64,000 bases of DNA from Frankia sp. RB7 (GCA_030403585.1 JAUEPE010000004.1:124001-188000), one strand, 5' to 3'; counted from the first letter of the stretch, positions 42,821 to 51,898 are shown. Numbers and translations are program-made. The notes: generated by a model from the letters alone, not told the origin.

Positions 42821-44002
42821 TCACTCGCCCGGAACCAGCCGCCCGAGCAGCGGCCGCGCCGGACGCCGCAACTTGCGGCGCGACAGGTACAAGAGCACGC
42901 CGGTGACCGCGAACAGCGGCATCAGCGCGGCGGCGACCATGAACGCAAGCTTGCCGGGCCAGCCCAGCACCGCGCCGCGGTGGATGTCGAGCACGCCCGC
43001 GATGGCCTTCTCGCCAAGCGTCTTGTCGGCATAGCGCTCCGCCGAGATGACCTGGCCGGCGACGGCATCGATGCGGAATTCATCGCGCATGGACTCGAGC
43101 GTCGAGTCCTTGGGCCACGACCGGATCCGCATCACCGTGCCCGGGCCGGCAGGAAGCGTCAGCTGAGCCCTGGCGAAACCGCCGCTCTCCTCATGCTGGA
43201 GGGCCGACCATGCGCGATCGAATCCAACCGGTTGGGCCGGTTCGGGACGGCCGGGTGGACGCGATTGCTTCGGCTGCATCTTCGCCGCCGCCACATGCGG
43301 ACGCGACAGCAGCCAGACCACGCCATCCTTGTACCAGTCGAACGAGTACCAGAGCCCGGTCAGGGTCATCACGAGATAGACCGGCAGGACCCAAGTGCCG
43401 ATGACGGCGTGTAATGAGCGATGCAGGCCGCGGCCACTGAGCGCGAGATTAGGCTTCAGCCACATCTTCACGCTGCTTGCCCGGCGCGGCCAGCGCAGCA
43501 CGAGACCCGAGATCAGCATCACGATCAGGCCCAGCGCGGCAATACCGGTCAATTGACGTCCCCAGCCCTTGGCATCGCCGGGGATGAGCAGCCAGCGATG
43601 CAGCCTGCGCACCGTTGCGAAGAAGTCCTCGCCGCGCGGAATGCCGAGCACGTGGCCGTCATAGGGATCGACATAGAGCGAGGACGGCCGCGCGCCCTGC
43701 TCGTCGCGGGCGAAGCGAACATGCACGGCCGCCGACGGATCACTCGACAGCATGATGGCCGTAACCCTGCCGGCATCCGGCACCGCCTTCAGCCGCGCCA
43801 CCAGCTCATCCGGCAACAGCGCTGGCGTCGCCCGTGGCACGACCTGCATGATGCCAACATTCAGATGGTCGACGATCTCGTCCTCGAAGCTCATGATCAC
43901 GCCAGTCAGCGCGATCAGGGACAACAGCAGCGCGAGCACGAGGCCGGCAATGGAATGGACGTGGAGCAGTACCGCCTTGATGTTGTGCCCGAGCCTATGC
44001 AT
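42821..44002 (-). CDS. PepSY-domain membrane protein (siderophore-uptake associated)
   Basis: This 393-aa inner-membrane protein of the PepSY_TM family has four apparent membrane spans: VHSIAGLVLALLLSLIALTGVIM near the N-terminus, two central ones (GIAALGLIVMLISGLVLRW and WVLPVYLVMTLTGLWYSF) and a C-terminal one (LAFMVAAALMPLFAVTGVLLYL). Periplasmic loops lie between them, and conserved His residues sit in the first and last spans. Related proteins reduce ferric siderophores or move reducing power across the membrane. The gene follows the TonB receptor gene by 63 nt on the same strand, which supports a role in iron release. Confidence 0.88.
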   Translation of the reverse strand: MHRLGHNIKAVLLHVHSIAGLVLALLLSLIALTGVIMSFEDEIVDHLNVGIMQVVPRATPALLPDELVARLKAVPDAGRVTAIMLSSDPSAAVHVRFARDEQGARPSSLYVDPYDGHVLGIPRGEDFFATVRRLHRWLLIPGDAKGWGRQLTGIAALGLIVMLISGLVLRWPRRASSVKMWLKPNLALSGRGLHRSLHAVIGTWVLPVYLVMTLTGLWYSFDWYKDGVVWLLSRPHVAAAKMQPKQSRPPGRPEPAQPVGFDRAWSALQHEESGGFARAQLTLPAGPGTVMRIRSWPKDSTLESMRDEFRIDAVAGQVISAERYADKTLGEKAIAGVLDIHRGAVLGWPGKLAFMVAAALMPLFAVTGVLLYLSRRKLRRPARPLLGRLVPGE

Positions 44003-44065
44003 CGGCGCGGGCCCTTCCGATCGTTATGACCGAGCCATTACCGCCCTTGCGCCGCATCCCCATCG

Positions 44066-46399
44066 CTAGAATTTCACCGTGGCCGACAGCGAGAAGCGCC
44101 GCGCGTCGCCGATCGCAACGTTCAGCGCGCTTCCCGTGGTGGAGGTGTAGTAGACCTTGTCGAACAGGTTCTTGACGTTGAACTGATAGCTCACGGGCAC
44201 CTTGTCGATTTTGGTATCGTAGGTCGCAAAGATGTCCGCAACGGTGTACGCTGGCAGGAAGAACGAGTTGAGCGAGTCGCCCGGCCGATCGCCGACATAG
44301 TGCGCGCCGCCGCCGAGCCGCAGACGTCCGGGCAACCGATCGCCGAAATCGTAGACCAGATAGAGCGACGCCGTGTTCATCGCGGCATTCAGCAGCTTGG
44401 CGTTGCCGTTGAGGGGATCGTTGATCAGGCGCGCGTCGGTATAGCCGTAGCTCCCGATCATGCTCCAATCGTCGGTCAGCTTGCCGGTCACGTCCAATTC
44501 AACGCCGCGCGACCGCGCCTTCGCGGACGTCCGTATCGCGAAGTTGTTGTTGCCGAGATCATCCCGCACCAGCACGTTCTTCTTCTCGATGTCGTAGATC
44601 GCCAAAGTGCCGGACAGCCGCTTGTTCACGTCGAATTTGATGCCGGTCTCCCACTGGGTTCCCTCTTCGGGCGCAATGGTGGAGTCGACGACGAAGCCGG
44701 TGGGAGCTCCTGAGAAAAGCGCGATCGTCGAGGTCGGCTTCAGCGATTGCGTATAGCTTACGTAATACGAGAGCTCTTCGTTCAGCTTGACGATGATGCC
44801 ACCGAGCGGCAGCACCTTGTCGCCCGACAAATTTGTGTTCGTGACGAAGACAGGCCGGCCTTTTCCGGCGAGCTGCTCGTACTCCATCCAGCGCACGCCG
44901 CCGACCACGGACAGCCAGTTGGTCAGATGGAAAGTGTCCTGGGCGAAGAACCCGCGGGTGCCGAGCTTGTCGGTCTGCTCGCTATCAGTTGCCGAGACCG
45001 TCGTGCCCGGCGTGACCAATCCGTAGACCGGATTGTAGAAATTGAAGCTCGGCGTCGCCTGGCGGATCAGGTCGTGGCGATCGATCGTGCGATACAGCGC
45101 CTCGCCGCCGAACAGGATCTCGTTGCGGAAGCCGCCGACCCAGACGTCACCTTGCATATAGGAGGTGCCGTAGCTGGCGTTGCTCAGCGAATTCTGCGTG
45201 CCGTCGTTGCTGCGGGTCTCTACGCCGGTGGTGGTGTTGACGCCGGTGATGCGGAGCTGGTTGGCGCTGTAGGTCTCGGTGTTGTAGCTGTACGCCGCCG
45301 TGACCTTCCAATTGTCGTCGAGCTTCTGCTCGACCGAGCCCTGCACCAGGTCGGACGTACCCCACATGTTGTTGAAGGGCTCGTCGAGCCGTCGCGTCGC
45401 GGGGATCGCCAGCGGGGCGCCGTTGACGAAGGCGGTGCCGCGGTCGAACGGATAGATGAATTCGCGGTGCTCATAGGTGAGCTGGACCGTCGTGGTCTCG
45501 CCGTACCAGGCGAGCGACGGGTTTACGAGCATTTCCCGATGGCGGCCGAAATTGCGCCAATAGTCCTCGCTGACGCCATAGCCGATGAAGCGATAGGCCA
45601 CACCGCCGTCGCCGATCGGACCAGTAACGTCGAGCGTTCCGTCGGCGCCGTTGCGGTTGTTCGCATAGGTCGAGCCGAGCAGCGTGACTGAGCCGTGCTG
45701 ATAGAGCTCCGGGCGCTTGCTGATCGTATTGACGATGCCGCCGGGATCCATGATGCCGTAGAGCAGCGAGGCCGGCCCCTTCAGCACTTCCACGCTGTCG
45801 ACTGCGGCGTTCAGGCTGCGGCCCTGCACCAGCGGCATGCCGTTGCGCATGATCGAACCGTCGCGATTGTCGCCGAAGCCGCGGCGGATCACGGCGTCCT
45901 GGGTGCCGGCAAGCGTATTGGTCTGGGTGATACCGCTGATGTTGACCAGCGCATCGTCGATATTGCGCGGCAGCTGATCCTTGATGACCTGAGCGGGCAC
46001 GACATTGACGGATTGTGAGGTGTCGAGCGGCGAGACTCCGCTTCGCAGCGTGCTCGCGCTCGGCATCGCGCGATAGCCGAGCTTTGCGGCCTGTTGTGCT
46101 GCGGCGTCAGCCGCGGCGCGTTCGGACGGCGTCGGTGCAGCGGGTGGAGCGGCAGTCGGGCTACGGCGCGCAACTGCCTGTGTGCGTCGTTGCGACTGGT
46201 CCGAAGCGCGTGGCTGCTTCGGCCGCTGCGTCGGCGCATCCACATTCACCGGCGGCAGCGCCGTTTGCGTCTGCGCATTGGTGGTGTTGAGCGGGCATTC
46301 GGCGAGCAGCACGGCCGCTCCGATGAGAAGACTAGCGCGGCTCTTGCCGGCGCGATTTCGATGACCACTGACGCGAGGGCCATCCACAGGAGCACGCAC
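44066..46399 (-). CDS. TonB-dependent siderophore receptor
   Basis: This 777-aa outer-membrane receptor has an unusually long leader (GTG at 46399; hydrophobic SLLIGAAVLLAECPL, cleavage near NTTNAQ at about residue 43). A Pro/Ala-rich spacer and the plug domain follow (QSVNVVPAQVIKDQLPRNID, VEVLKGPASLLYGIMDPGG). The rest is a 22-strand-type barrel ending in the typical terminal aromatic (SLSATVKF). It belongs to the ferrichrome/ferric-hydroxamate type (FhuA/FhuE-like plug). GGAAG lies 10 nt before the GTG. Two ICE-like boxes about 80-110 nt upstream suggest iron control through Irr. Confidence 0.92.
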   Translation of the reverse strand: MRAPVDGPRVSGHRNRAGKSRASLLIGAAVLLAECPLNTTNAQTQTALPPVNVDAPTQRPKQPRASDQSQRRTQAVARRSPTAAPPAAPTPSERAAADAAAQQAAKLGYRAMPSASTLRSGVSPLDTSQSVNVVPAQVIKDQLPRNIDDALVNISGITQTNTLAGTQDAVIRRGFGDNRDGSIMRNGMPLVQGRSLNAAVDSVEVLKGPASLLYGIMDPGGIVNTISKRPELYQHGSVTLLGSTYANNRNGADGTLDVTGPIGDGGVAYRFIGYGVSEDYWRNFGRHREMLVNPSLAWYGETTTVQLTYEHREFIYPFDRGTAFVNGAPLAIPATRRLDEPFNNMWGTSDLVQGSVEQKLDDNWKVTAAYSYNTETYSANQLRITGVNTTTGVETRSNDGTQNSLSNASYGTSYMQGDVWVGGFRNEILFGGEALYRTIDRHDLIRQATPSFNFYNPVYGLVTPGTTVSATDSEQTDKLGTRGFFAQDTFHLTNWLSVVGGVRWMEYEQLAGKGRPVFVTNTNLSGDKVLPLGGIIVKLNEELSYYVSYTQSLKPTSTIALFSGAPTGFVVDSTIAPEEGTQWETGIKFDVNKRLSGTLAIYDIEKKNVLVRDDLGNNNFAIRTSAKARSRGVELDVTGKLTDDWSMIGSYGYTDARLINDPLNGNAKLLNAAMNTASLYLVYDFGDRLPGRLRLGGGAHYVGDRPGDSLNSFFLPAYTVADIFATYDTKIDKVPVSYQFNVKNLFDKVYYTSTTGSALNVAIGDARRFSLSATVKF

Positions 46400-46478
46400 T
46401 TTCGATTCACTTCCAGGTCACAGCATTGATGTTGGCGCATCTATCAGCCGCGGCGAATGAAGAGAACATGGCTGTGAC

Positions 46479-46508
46479 TTGAATCGCTCTAGTGTTGAAT
46501 CGTTCTAA
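46479..46508 (-). promoter_or_regulatory. Tandem iron-control-element-like boxes before the siderophore receptor
   Basis: On the minus strand TTAGAACGATTCAA (46508-46495) and CTAGAGCGATTCAA (46492-46479) are near-identical 14-mers at a 16-bp period. Each resembles the imperfect inverted repeat TTTAGAA-N3-TTCTAAA bound by Irr in Bradyrhizobium, and the first matches it better. The position, about 80-110 nt upstream of the receptor start, suits regulation by iron status. Confidence 0.55.
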
Positions 46509-46750
46509 GAGCGGGAACGATCGCTCAATCATGCGGCGCCGTTACTGTGATGCTTTCGCGAGCAGGAACCGGAAACATCGCGATCGGAACGCCCACGAAA
46601 CGAGCGCATCTGCCCATTGTCGACGCTGACGATGCCTCATCGACGCGAGGCCATGTCGCACAGGTGTGCCGCGACCTCGGCGCTCACGCAAGCTCGCCCC
46701 GCCGCCATGGTTGCGGCTGGCATTTCCGTTCACGTCCTTTTGTTCAGATT

Positions 46751-46775
46751 AACTGCACAGAAAATCTTTGCAGTT
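46751..46775. promoter_or_regulatory. Inverted repeat, probable MarR operator
   Basis: AACTGCA and TGCAGTT form a perfect 7-bp inverted repeat separated by 11 nt (two half-sites about two helical turns apart), ending 28 nt before the MarR ATG at 46804. Autoregulation is the likely role. The rest of the 46509-46750 interval shows no convincing gene. Confidence 0.55.
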
Positions 46776-46803
46776 TAGCTTCGTATATGCCATTCACTCC
46801 GCG

Positions 46804-47256
46804 ATGATCAATTCGTCGGACCAACGCCCGTCCGCGCGCGCCGGCGCGCTCGCAGAAGACCTCCGTTCGCTGGTCGGAAAACTCAAGCGCCGGCTGCGCG
46901 GGCAGGCAGGTCCGGAGGATTTGACGCCGTCCCAGGTGTCCATCCTGCTCCGCCTGGAAAAGGATGGCCCCGCCACGGTGTCGAGCCTGGCGCGATCGGA
47001 AAAGATGCGCCCGCAATCGATGAGCACCGCGGTCGCCGCTCTTCTCGCCGCAGGCCTGGTCAGTGGCGCGCCCGACCCGGAGGACGGCCGTCAGACCATT
47101 CTGTCGCTGACGAAAGCGTGCCGCGACCGGATCCGGGTCGGTCGCGCCGCCCGGCAGGATTGGCTCTCGCGCACCATTTCGGCACGGCTGTCACCGCGGG
47201 AGCAGGACGAACTGGCCGCCGCCGTCTCCTTGCTCAAACGGCTCGTCGACGATTGA
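46804..47256 (+). CDS. MarR-family regulator
   Basis: This 150-aa winged-helix repressor has LTPSQVSILLRLEKDG, the recognition region MRPQSMSTAVAALLAAGLV and the wing PDPEDGRQTILSLT, typical of MarR proteins, with helices at both ends for dimerisation. The ATG at 46804 follows the AACTGCA-N11-TGCAGTT palindrome. It begins a rightward set with an isochorismatase-fold enzyme, a small membrane protein and an MFS exporter, so it probably senses a compound that is both transformed and exported. Confidence 0.87.
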   Translation: MINSSDQRPSARAGALAEDLRSLVGKLKRRLRGQAGPEDLTPSQVSILLRLEKDGPATVSSLARSEKMRPQSMSTAVAALLAAGLVSGAPDPEDGRQTILSLTKACRDRIRVGRAARQDWLSRTISARLSPREQDELAAAVSLLKRLVDD

Positions 47257-47285
47257 CGCCGCCGCGCTGCCGAAAGGACATGATC

Positions 47286-47855
47286 ATGGCTCTCACGATG
47301 CTCGACCCGATCACCGCGCTCGTCATCGTCGACCTGCAACGCGGCATCGTCGATCTTCCTTCCGTTCACCCCATGGGCGACGTCGTGGCGCGCGCCAGCA
47401 CGCTTGCCGCGGCGTTTCGGCGGCATCGCCTGCCGGTCGTGCTGGTCAATGTCGCCGGCGGTGCACCCGGCCGCACCGAGCGGCCGCGCCCTGGCGGTCC
47501 GTTCCCCGACGGATGGACCAATCTCATTCCCGAACTCGATCAGCAGCCAAGCGACATCACCGTGACGAAGCGGACGTGGGGCGCATTCGCCAGCACCGAT
47601 CTCGAGAGCCAACTGCGACGGCGGGGCGTCACGCAGGTCGTCATCGTAGGCGTCGCCACCGGTACCGGCGTCGAATCCACCGCGCGGCAAGCTTACGAGG
47701 CGGGCTTCAATGTCGCCATTGCCACCGACGCCATGACCGATTCGCGTTCCGAGGCTCACGACTACAGCATCGCAAACGTGTTTCCGCGGCTCGGCGAGAG
47801 CGGCTCGACGCGGGCGATCATCGATCTCTTGGCAACACGGAGCGCACAGACATGA
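47286..47855 (+). CDS. Isochorismatase-fold hydrolase without the catalytic Cys
   Basis: This 189-aa alpha/beta enzyme of the cysteine-hydrolase/isochorismatase family has the Asp in ALVIVDLQRG (Asp16) and the Lys in TVTKRTWGAFASTDLE. The usual NICVEST nucleophile site reads TGTGVEST, with Gly128 in place of Cys. The Gly form is known from EntB/PhzD-type isochorismatases that hydrolyse vinyl ethers, whereas amidase members need the Cys. AAAGGA 7 nt upstream selects the ATG at 47286 over that at 47280. It lies 30 nt after the MarR gene and overlaps the next gene by 4 nt. Confidence 0.85.
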   Translation: MALTMLDPITALVIVDLQRGIVDLPSVHPMGDVVARASTLAAAFRRHRLPVVLVNVAGGAPGRTERPRPGGPFPDGWTNLIPELDQQPSDITVTKRTWGAFASTDLESQLRRRGVTQVVIVGVATGTGVESTARQAYEAGFNVAIATDAMTDSRSEAHDYSIANVFPRLGESGSTRAIIDLLATRSAQT

Positions 47856-48181
47856 ACTGGCTTCATCTCGTTTCCTATTTTTGGGGCGGCGCTTTTCTGG
47901 TGAACGCCATTCCACATCTCGTCAGCGGCCTGCGCGGCGAGCCGTTCCAGTCCCCGTTCGCAAAGCCGCGAGGAGAGGGCCTGTCCACGTCGACGGTCAA
48001 CGTGCTCTGGGGCTTCTTCAACCTCGTCGTCGGATATCTCCTCGTCTGCCGCGTCGGAGAGTTTTCACTGCTGGATACGGGCGACGTCGCAGCCCTCGCG
48101 GTCGGCGCGCTGCTGCTCAGCTTGTTTTGTGCGCGACACTTCGGCCGGTTCCACGGCGGCAACCGACCGACGGGCGCGTGA
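47852..48181 (+). CDS. Small membrane protein of unknown function
   Basis: This 109-aa protein has three hydrophobic stretches: LHLVSYFWGGAFLVNAIPHLV (about 4-24), VNVLWGFFNLVVGYLLVC (about 48-65) and VAALAVGALLLSLFCARHF (about 77-95). I do not recognise a named family. It overlaps the isochorismatase stop (ATGA at 47852) and the MFS start (GTGA at 48178), so it is co-translated with both and may assist the exporter or sit in the same membrane pathway. Confidence 0.75.
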   Translation: MNWLHLVSYFWGGAFLVNAIPHLVSGLRGEPFQSPFAKPRGEGLSTSTVNVLWGFFNLVVGYLLVCRVGEFSLLDTGDVAALAVGALLLSLFCARHFGRFHGGNRPTGA

Positions 48182-49407
48182 GCGTGGCGGACGCAGGCAC
48201 GTTTCGCTCCCTGCGGAACTACAATTATCGCGTCTGGGCAGCGGGCGCGCTGGTGTCCAACACCGGAACATGGATGCAGCGCGCCGCGCAGGACTGGCTC
48301 GTTCTCACCGAGCTCACACAACACAATGCGTCGGCGGTGGGCGTGGTGATGGCGCTCCAGTTCGGGCCGCAGCTTTTGCTGATGCCGTGGACGGGTTTTG
48401 CCGCCGATCATTTCAACCAGCGACGCCTTCTGGTCGCGACCCAGGCGACGATGGGTGTGCTGACGCTCGTTCTCGGCCTTCTCACGGTCACCGGAAAGGT
48501 AGCGCTCTGGCATGTTTACGTGTTTGCCTTCCTGTTCGGCTGCGCCGCGGCCTTCGACGCCCCGGTCCGCCAGACCTTCGTGGCCGAGCTCGTCGGCGAC
48601 GGCGAGCTCTCCAACGCGATCGCGCTGAACTCGACGTCCTTCAACGCCGCGCGGATGGTCGGGCCCGCGGTCGCCGGGATTGTCATCGCCTCAATCGGCA
48701 CCGGATGGGCCTTCCTGCTCAATGCCGCATCCTTCATGGCGGTGCTCGGCTCGCTCGCCTTGCTGCGCACTTCGGAGCTTCGCCCCAACGCGCGGGCCCA
48801 CCGCACCAAGGGCGGTATGACGGAAGGTTTTCGTTACGTATGGTCACGTGCGGATCTCAGGGCGATCATGATCATGCTGTTCCTGATCGGAACGTTCGGA
48901 CTGAATTTTCCGATCTTCATCTCGACCATGGCGGTCAGCGTCTTCCACACCGATGCGCGCGGCTTTGGCCTTTTGTCCTCGACGATGGCGGTCGGCACGA
49001 TCTCGGGTGCACTGCTGGCCGCCGGGCGCGCGCAGCCGCGGTTTGTCTCGCTGCTGCTGGGGGCCGCGGCTTTTGGCGCGGGATGCACGCTGGCCGCGCT
49101 TGCACCCAGCTACTGGCTGTTTGCCGGCAGCCTTGTCCTGATCGGCGTTGCGGCGCTGACGGTCACCAATACCTCGAACGCCATGATGCAGCTCTCCACC
49201 GAACCGAGGATGAGGGGGCGCGTGATGGCGCTGCGCCTCGGCGTCGCGCTGGGTGGCACACCGATCGGCGCACCGATCGTCGGATGGGTGGCGGACAATC
49301 TCGGTCCGCGCTGGGCGCTCGGCGTGGGCGCGACGGCAGGCTTCGCGGCCGCGCTCGTCGCGGCCCGCGCCATGTCGGCGCGCACCGCGGAGGCTCCGAA
49401 CGAATAA
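48178..49407 (+). CDS. MFS exporter (EntS/MFS_3 type)
   Basis: This 409-aa major-facilitator transporter has about 12 hydrophobic spans. The N-terminus SLRNYNYRVWAAGALVSNTGTWMQRAAQDWLV and the motif GFAADHFNQRRLLVATQ (motif A between spans 2 and 3) are typical of the enterobactin-exporter-like MFS_3 group. FDAPVRQTFVAELV and LNSTSFNAARMVGPAVAG follow. The GTG at 48178 overlaps the upstream stop; GTG at 48184 is possible. Under the MarR gene it most likely exports a toxic organic compound. Confidence 0.9.
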   Translation: MSVADAGTFRSLRNYNYRVWAAGALVSNTGTWMQRAAQDWLVLTELTQHNASAVGVVMALQFGPQLLLMPWTGFAADHFNQRRLLVATQATMGVLTLVLGLLTVTGKVALWHVYVFAFLFGCAAAFDAPVRQTFVAELVGDGELSNAIALNSTSFNAARMVGPAVAGIVIASIGTGWAFLLNAASFMAVLGSLALLRTSELRPNARAHRTKGGMTEGFRYVWSRADLRAIMIMLFLIGTFGLNFPIFISTMAVSVFHTDARGFGLLSSTMAVGTISGALLAAGRAQPRFVSLLLGAAAFGAGCTLAALAPSYWLFAGSLVLIGVAALTVTNTSNAMMQLSTEPRMRGRVMALRLGVALGGTPIGAPIVGWVADNLGPRWALGVGATAGFAAALVAARAMSARTAEAPNE

Positions 49408-49416
49408 AGCAGGTTC

Positions 49417-50313
49417 TTAGGCGATCGCGGGGCTGGTCAATTCGTCCAGCTTCGCCTTGAGCGCGGTGCCATCCGACAACGCACGCAGCGGCGGACGCAC
49501 GCGCAACCAGCCGGCGTCGCCGGTCTGCGCGGCGAGAATGGCCTTCAGCGTCGTCAGGAAGGACGGAGACTTCACCACGATATCGACCGCGGCCTGCATG
49601 CGGGCTTCGACATCCTTGCCGTCGATAATCGCCTTCACAAGCTCCGGCGTGATGTTGGCCATGCCGCAGATGGTGCCGGCGCCGCCGCCGGCGATCGCAC
49701 GCGCAATGTCGGTTTCGTTGCCGACGGTGATGGCAAGTTCCGGCGCAGCAGCGCGGAATGCCTGGAACTGCTTGAAGTCGCCGCTGGAATCCTTCAAGCC
49801 CGCGACCACCTTGCCGTAGCGCTTGCGTAAATTCGCAGCAGCCGTCGTCGGGATCGCGACGCCCGAGACCTGCGGAATATGATAGAGATAGGCGCGCAGA
49901 CGATCGTCGGCGACACCGTCGAAGATCGCCGCGAACGCATCCTCGATGCCTTCAGGCGTGACGCTGCGATCGAAGTAAGGCGGCAGATACAGCACGTGGC
50001 GCAGACCAAGGCCGAGCACGGCGCGCGTCAGCGCGATGCTGTCGCTGATGGCGGGGAAGCCGCCGCCGATGCCGATGCGCTCCGCCGGCATGCCGGCCTT
50101 GAGCACGGCTTCGATGGTCGCGACGCGTTCGGCGACATTGAACGAAGTACCCTCGCCGGTGGTGCCGAACAGCACGACGCCGTCGACGCCCTTGCCGAAG
50201 AGTTTTTTGGCATGAGCGGCAAGCTTGGCGGAGTCCACGCTGCCGTCCGTCGCCAGCGGCGTCGCCGACGCCACCCAGAACCCGCGAATTGCCTCCGTCA
50301 TAGCACCACCCAT
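49417..50313 (-). CDS. DapA-family lyase, catabolic type
   Basis: This 298-aa aldolase/dehydratase of the DapA superfamily has GVVLFGTTGEGTSFNVAER (about 43-61), the tyrosine in RAYLYHIPQVSG (about 140) and the Schiff-base lysine in VVAGLKDSSGDF (about 170). It is divergent from a GlcD-like oxidase and is followed on the other side by an FCD-type GntR gene, so a catabolic role such as 2-keto-acid sugar cleavage is more likely than lysine synthesis. The start may instead be the ATG at 50301 (MTEAIRGFW). Confidence 0.83.
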   Translation of the reverse strand: MGGAMTEAIRGFWVASATPLATDGSVDSAKLAAHAKKLFGKGVDGVVLFGTTGEGTSFNVAERVATIEAVLKAGMPAERIGIGGGFPAISDSIALTRAVLGLGLRHVLYLPPYFDRSVTPEGIEDAFAAIFDGVADDRLRAYLYHIPQVSGVAIPTTAAANLRKRYGKVVAGLKDSSGDFKQFQAFRAAAPELAITVGNETDIARAIAGGGAGTICGMANITPELVKAIIDGKDVEARMQAAVDIVVKSPSFLTTLKAILAAQTGDAGWLRVRPPLRALSDGTALKAKLDELTSPAIA

Positions 50314-50388
50314 TGTTGCGGCTTCCGAATAAGCCCCTGATCTCCAACGGTCTTGGAGGGCTTACCGAGCCTTGTTTTTGCTTTACTT

Positions 50389-50417
50389 TCCATCTTGTAC
50401 CTTACATACAAGATGGA
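50389..50417. promoter_or_regulatory. 29-bp palindrome, probable GntR/FCD operator
   Basis: TCCATCTTGTA and TACAAGATGGA are exact inverse complements with a 7-nt spacer. The palindrome lies between the divergent DapA-like gene (start 50313) and the FAD-oxidase gene (start 50480). Its TTGTA...TACAA core resembles sites of FCD-class GntR regulators, and such a regulator is encoded at 51899-52579. Confidence 0.75.
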
Positions 50418-50479
50418 CGCAATTCCTTTCCGCCTTCACGGCGCGCATGAGGCGCAACCAAATTTAGAGGAGGTCTCGC

Positions 50480-51892
50480 ATGAACATGGTGACCCCCATC
50501 GGGCATCCCGAGCCGTTACTGGCCGCTTTGCGTGACAAGCTTGGTGCCGCAGCCGTGCTGACCGGCAGCGACGTGCCCGCGCGCAATTGCAACGACTGGA
50601 GCGCAAGCCTGCCGCAGACGCCGCTCGCGGTGATCCGGCCGCTCGACGCGCAGGGCGTTGCCGATGCGATCCTGACCTGCCGGCAGGCGCGCCAGCCCTT
50701 CGTGCCGCAGGGCGGCTTGACCGGGCTGTGCCGCGGCGCCGCCCCCGAAGCCGGCTGGGTCGCGATCTCGCTGGAGCGCATGACCGGCATCGAGGAGATC
50801 GATCGCGCCTCGATGACGATGACGGTGAAATCGGGCACGCCGCTCGAGACGATCCAGAAGGCCGCCGACGAGGCCGGCTTCTTCTTTCCGCTCGACCTCG
50901 GCTCGCGCGGCTCCTGCGCGATCGGCGGCAATCTCTCGACCAATGCCGGCGGCAACCGCGTGATCCGCTACGGCATGACGCGCGAGCTGGTGCTCGGTCT
51001 CGAAGTCGTGCTGCCCGACGGCACCATCATCACCAGCCTCAACAAGCTGATGAAGAACAACGCCGGCTACGATCTGAAGCATCTCTTCATCGGCTCGGAA
51101 GGCACGCTCGGCATCATCACTCGCGTGGTGCTGCGGCTGTTTCCAAAACCGCGCTCGACCATGGCTGCACTGTGCGCATTGAAGGACTATTCTGCGGTAA
51201 TCGCGCTGCTCGATGCCGCCCGCAGCGGGCTCGGCCCACTGCTGTCGGCGTTCGAGGTGATGTGGCCGGACTATTGGGAGGTGATCACAACGCGCGCCGG
51301 CGTCAAGCCGCCGGTCGCCGCCGGCCAAGGTCTCTATGTGCTGGTCGAGGCGCAGGGCACCGACGAGAGCGTCGATGGGCCGCGCTTCCAGGCCTGGCTC
51401 GAACAGCTGATGGAGCGCGGGCTGCTCGCGGATGCCGCCGTGGCACAATCGCTGGCGCAGACGCAGGCGTTCTGGCGTGTGCGCGACATCTGCGCCGAAT
51501 TCGGCCAGGTGCTGGGTCCGCACATCTCCTACGACATCGGCCTTGCGGTGGCGCGGATGGACGAGTTCGCCACGCGCTGCAAGGCGGCACTCGCCTCCGG
51601 CATCGAGGGCTGCGAGAGCGTCTATTACGGTCATATCGGCGACGGCAATCTGCACCTCGTCTCCTGGGTCACGGGCCTTCCCGTCGAGCAGCAGCCCAAG
51701 GAGGAGATGGACACGATCATCTATGGTCTCGTCCGCGACATGGGCGGCAGCGTCTCCGCCGAGCACGGCATCGGTACGCTGAAGAAGAAGTGGCTGGGAC
51801 ACGCCCGCAGTGAGCCCGAGCTCGCCCTGATGCGGACGTTGAAGGCCGCGCTCGATCCCGATCATCTGCTCAACCCCGGCAAGGTGATCTAA
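50480..51892 (+). CDS. FAD-linked 2-hydroxyacid oxidase/dehydrogenase (GlcD/DLD family)
   Basis: This 470-aa flavoprotein has an FAD-binding PCMH domain (RPLDAQGVADAILTCRQA, PQGGLTGLCRGA, SCAIGGNLSTNAGGNRVIRYG) and a C-terminal FAD-oxidase domain. The latter carries the metal-binding HIGDGNLH and the terminal AEHGIGTLKKKWLG...DPDHLLNPGKVI. Family members oxidise D-lactate, glycolate or D-2-hydroxyglutarate. AGGAGG precedes the start by about 7 nt. The regulator gene follows after 6 nt, and the 29-bp palindrome lies 62 nt upstream. It probably oxidises a hydroxyacid in a sugar-acid catabolic route with the divergent DapA-like enzyme. Confidence 0.88.
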   Translation: MNMVTPIGHPEPLLAALRDKLGAAAVLTGSDVPARNCNDWSASLPQTPLAVIRPLDAQGVADAILTCRQARQPFVPQGGLTGLCRGAAPEAGWVAISLERMTGIEEIDRASMTMTVKSGTPLETIQKAADEAGFFFPLDLGSRGSCAIGGNLSTNAGGNRVIRYGMTRELVLGLEVVLPDGTIITSLNKLMKNNAGYDLKHLFIGSEGTLGIITRVVLRLFPKPRSTMAALCALKDYSAVIALLDAARSGLGPLLSAFEVMWPDYWEVITTRAGVKPPVAAGQGLYVLVEAQGTDESVDGPRFQAWLEQLMERGLLADAAVAQSLAQTQAFWRVRDICAEFGQVLGPHISYDIGLAVARMDEFATRCKAALASGIEGCESVYYGHIGDGNLHLVSWVTGLPVEQQPKEEMDTIIYGLVRDMGGSVSAEHGIGTLKKKWLGHARSEPELALMRTLKAALDPDHLLNPGKVI

Positions 51893-51898
51893 GATCCC

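Noticed and set aside
46547-46807. 86-codon rightward frame before the MarR gene
   Set aside because: No ribosome-binding site, unlikely composition, and it overlaps the MarR promoter region.
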